Shown piece by piece: positions 6,064 through 6,216 of a stretch of DNA of 6,216 nucleotides. Source of the stretch: RI-92 sp037384645 (GTDB taxonomy: Bacteria; Pseudomonadota; Gammaproteobacteria; UBA6429; Thiohalophilaceae); the NCBI GenBank assembly GCA_037384645.1, contig JARRNT010000113.1, forward strand, positions 1 through 6,216. The letters run 5' to 3'. The notes under the pieces are model-generated. The model saw only the letters and a program-made list of their open reading frames with translations. It did not search any database and was not told the origin of the DNA. A program made the translations under genes and the position numbers. Within the stretch, counting starts at the first letter, position 1. Each line of letters begins with the position of its first letter.

Positions 6064-6216
6064 CTTAACATCTCCACATATTGATTACTGTACCGTTTGA
6101 GCCACGTCACCTGACTGTCGTCAGCTAATGACTTTAAAGCTTGCTCTAGTAATCGTATACGCACGTCGGTCAATTTGTTTATTCCAATGTCTCATACCAG
6201 CCAGAAGCGGACATTA
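6064..6216. other. Downstream of tRNA-Leu: no supported gene
   Basis: These 153 bases contain no convincing coding sequence or RNA gene. A small hairpin, CTGAC TGTC GTCAG at 6111-6124, lies about 50 nt after the tRNA but has no T-run, so it is at best a weak terminator or processing site. An inverted repeat lies at the right edge. Confidence 0.5.
6186..6215. repeat. Short inverted repeat AATGTC/GACATT at the right edge
   Basis: AATGTC at 6186-6191 and GACATT at 6210-6215 are perfect 6-bp inverted copies with an 18-nt spacer. The minus-strand reading AATGTCCGCTTCTGGC resembles, from memory, short dispersed intergenic elements common in proteobacteria. The window ends here, so its extent is not visible. 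Confidence 0.3.

Noticed and set aside
5958..6173. A 71-codon minus-strand open frame across the tRNA-Leu gene
   Set aside because: Its C-terminal half (GETRTPTSVRTQAPEACAST and onward) is the antisense translation of tRNA-Leu, a well-known spurious protein. Its start is a non-ATG codon with no ribosome site.
1..6216. CRISPR array, insertion sequence, toxin-antitoxin pair or phage defence genes
   Set aside because: No repeated spacer-like units, transposase, terminal repeats with target duplications, or defence domains were seen on either strand.

Overview
The window reads as two unrelated pieces of proteobacterial DNA joined near positions 902-940. The left piece (1 to about 901) is GC-rich (a sample at 601-660 is 41/60 G+C) and carries the start of a molybdate uptake operon on the minus strand: modA, then the first codons of modB running off the left edge. 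A palindrome upstream of modA looks like a ModE operator. GC content and ModA type suggest an alphaproteobacterium, which is an inference. The right piece (about 940 to 6216) is less GC-rich (a sample at 1081-1140 is 27/60) and looks gammaproteobacterial, judged by its PilY1-PilE and rnr-rlmB gene pairs and its RNase R type.

Layout of the right piece: the 3' part of pilY1 (type IV pilus tip/adhesin, 5' end missing) is followed by a pilE-like minor pilin gene. Both are on the plus strand and end at a strong intrinsic terminator at 2629-2658. Converging on this from the minus strand is an RNA-metabolism pair, rnr (RNase R, intact, 787 aa) followed 3 nt later by rlmB (23S rRNA Gm2251 methyltransferase). 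rlmB is broken: about 110 nt are missing and the frame is lost, so it is called a pseudogene or a local assembly error. Upstream of rnr and divergent from it is a complete tRNA-Leu(CAG) with encoded CCA. A 9-bp inverted repeat lies across its likely promoter. The last 150 bases hold no gene I can support.

The genes form three functional units: molybdate import for molybdenum-cofactor enzymes, assembly of the type IV pilus, and RNA decay, rRNA modification and translation. The window shows no previously unknown multi-gene system. The items most worth a second look are the abrupt join between modA and pilY1, which is probably a chimeric contig, and the internal deletion in rlmB.
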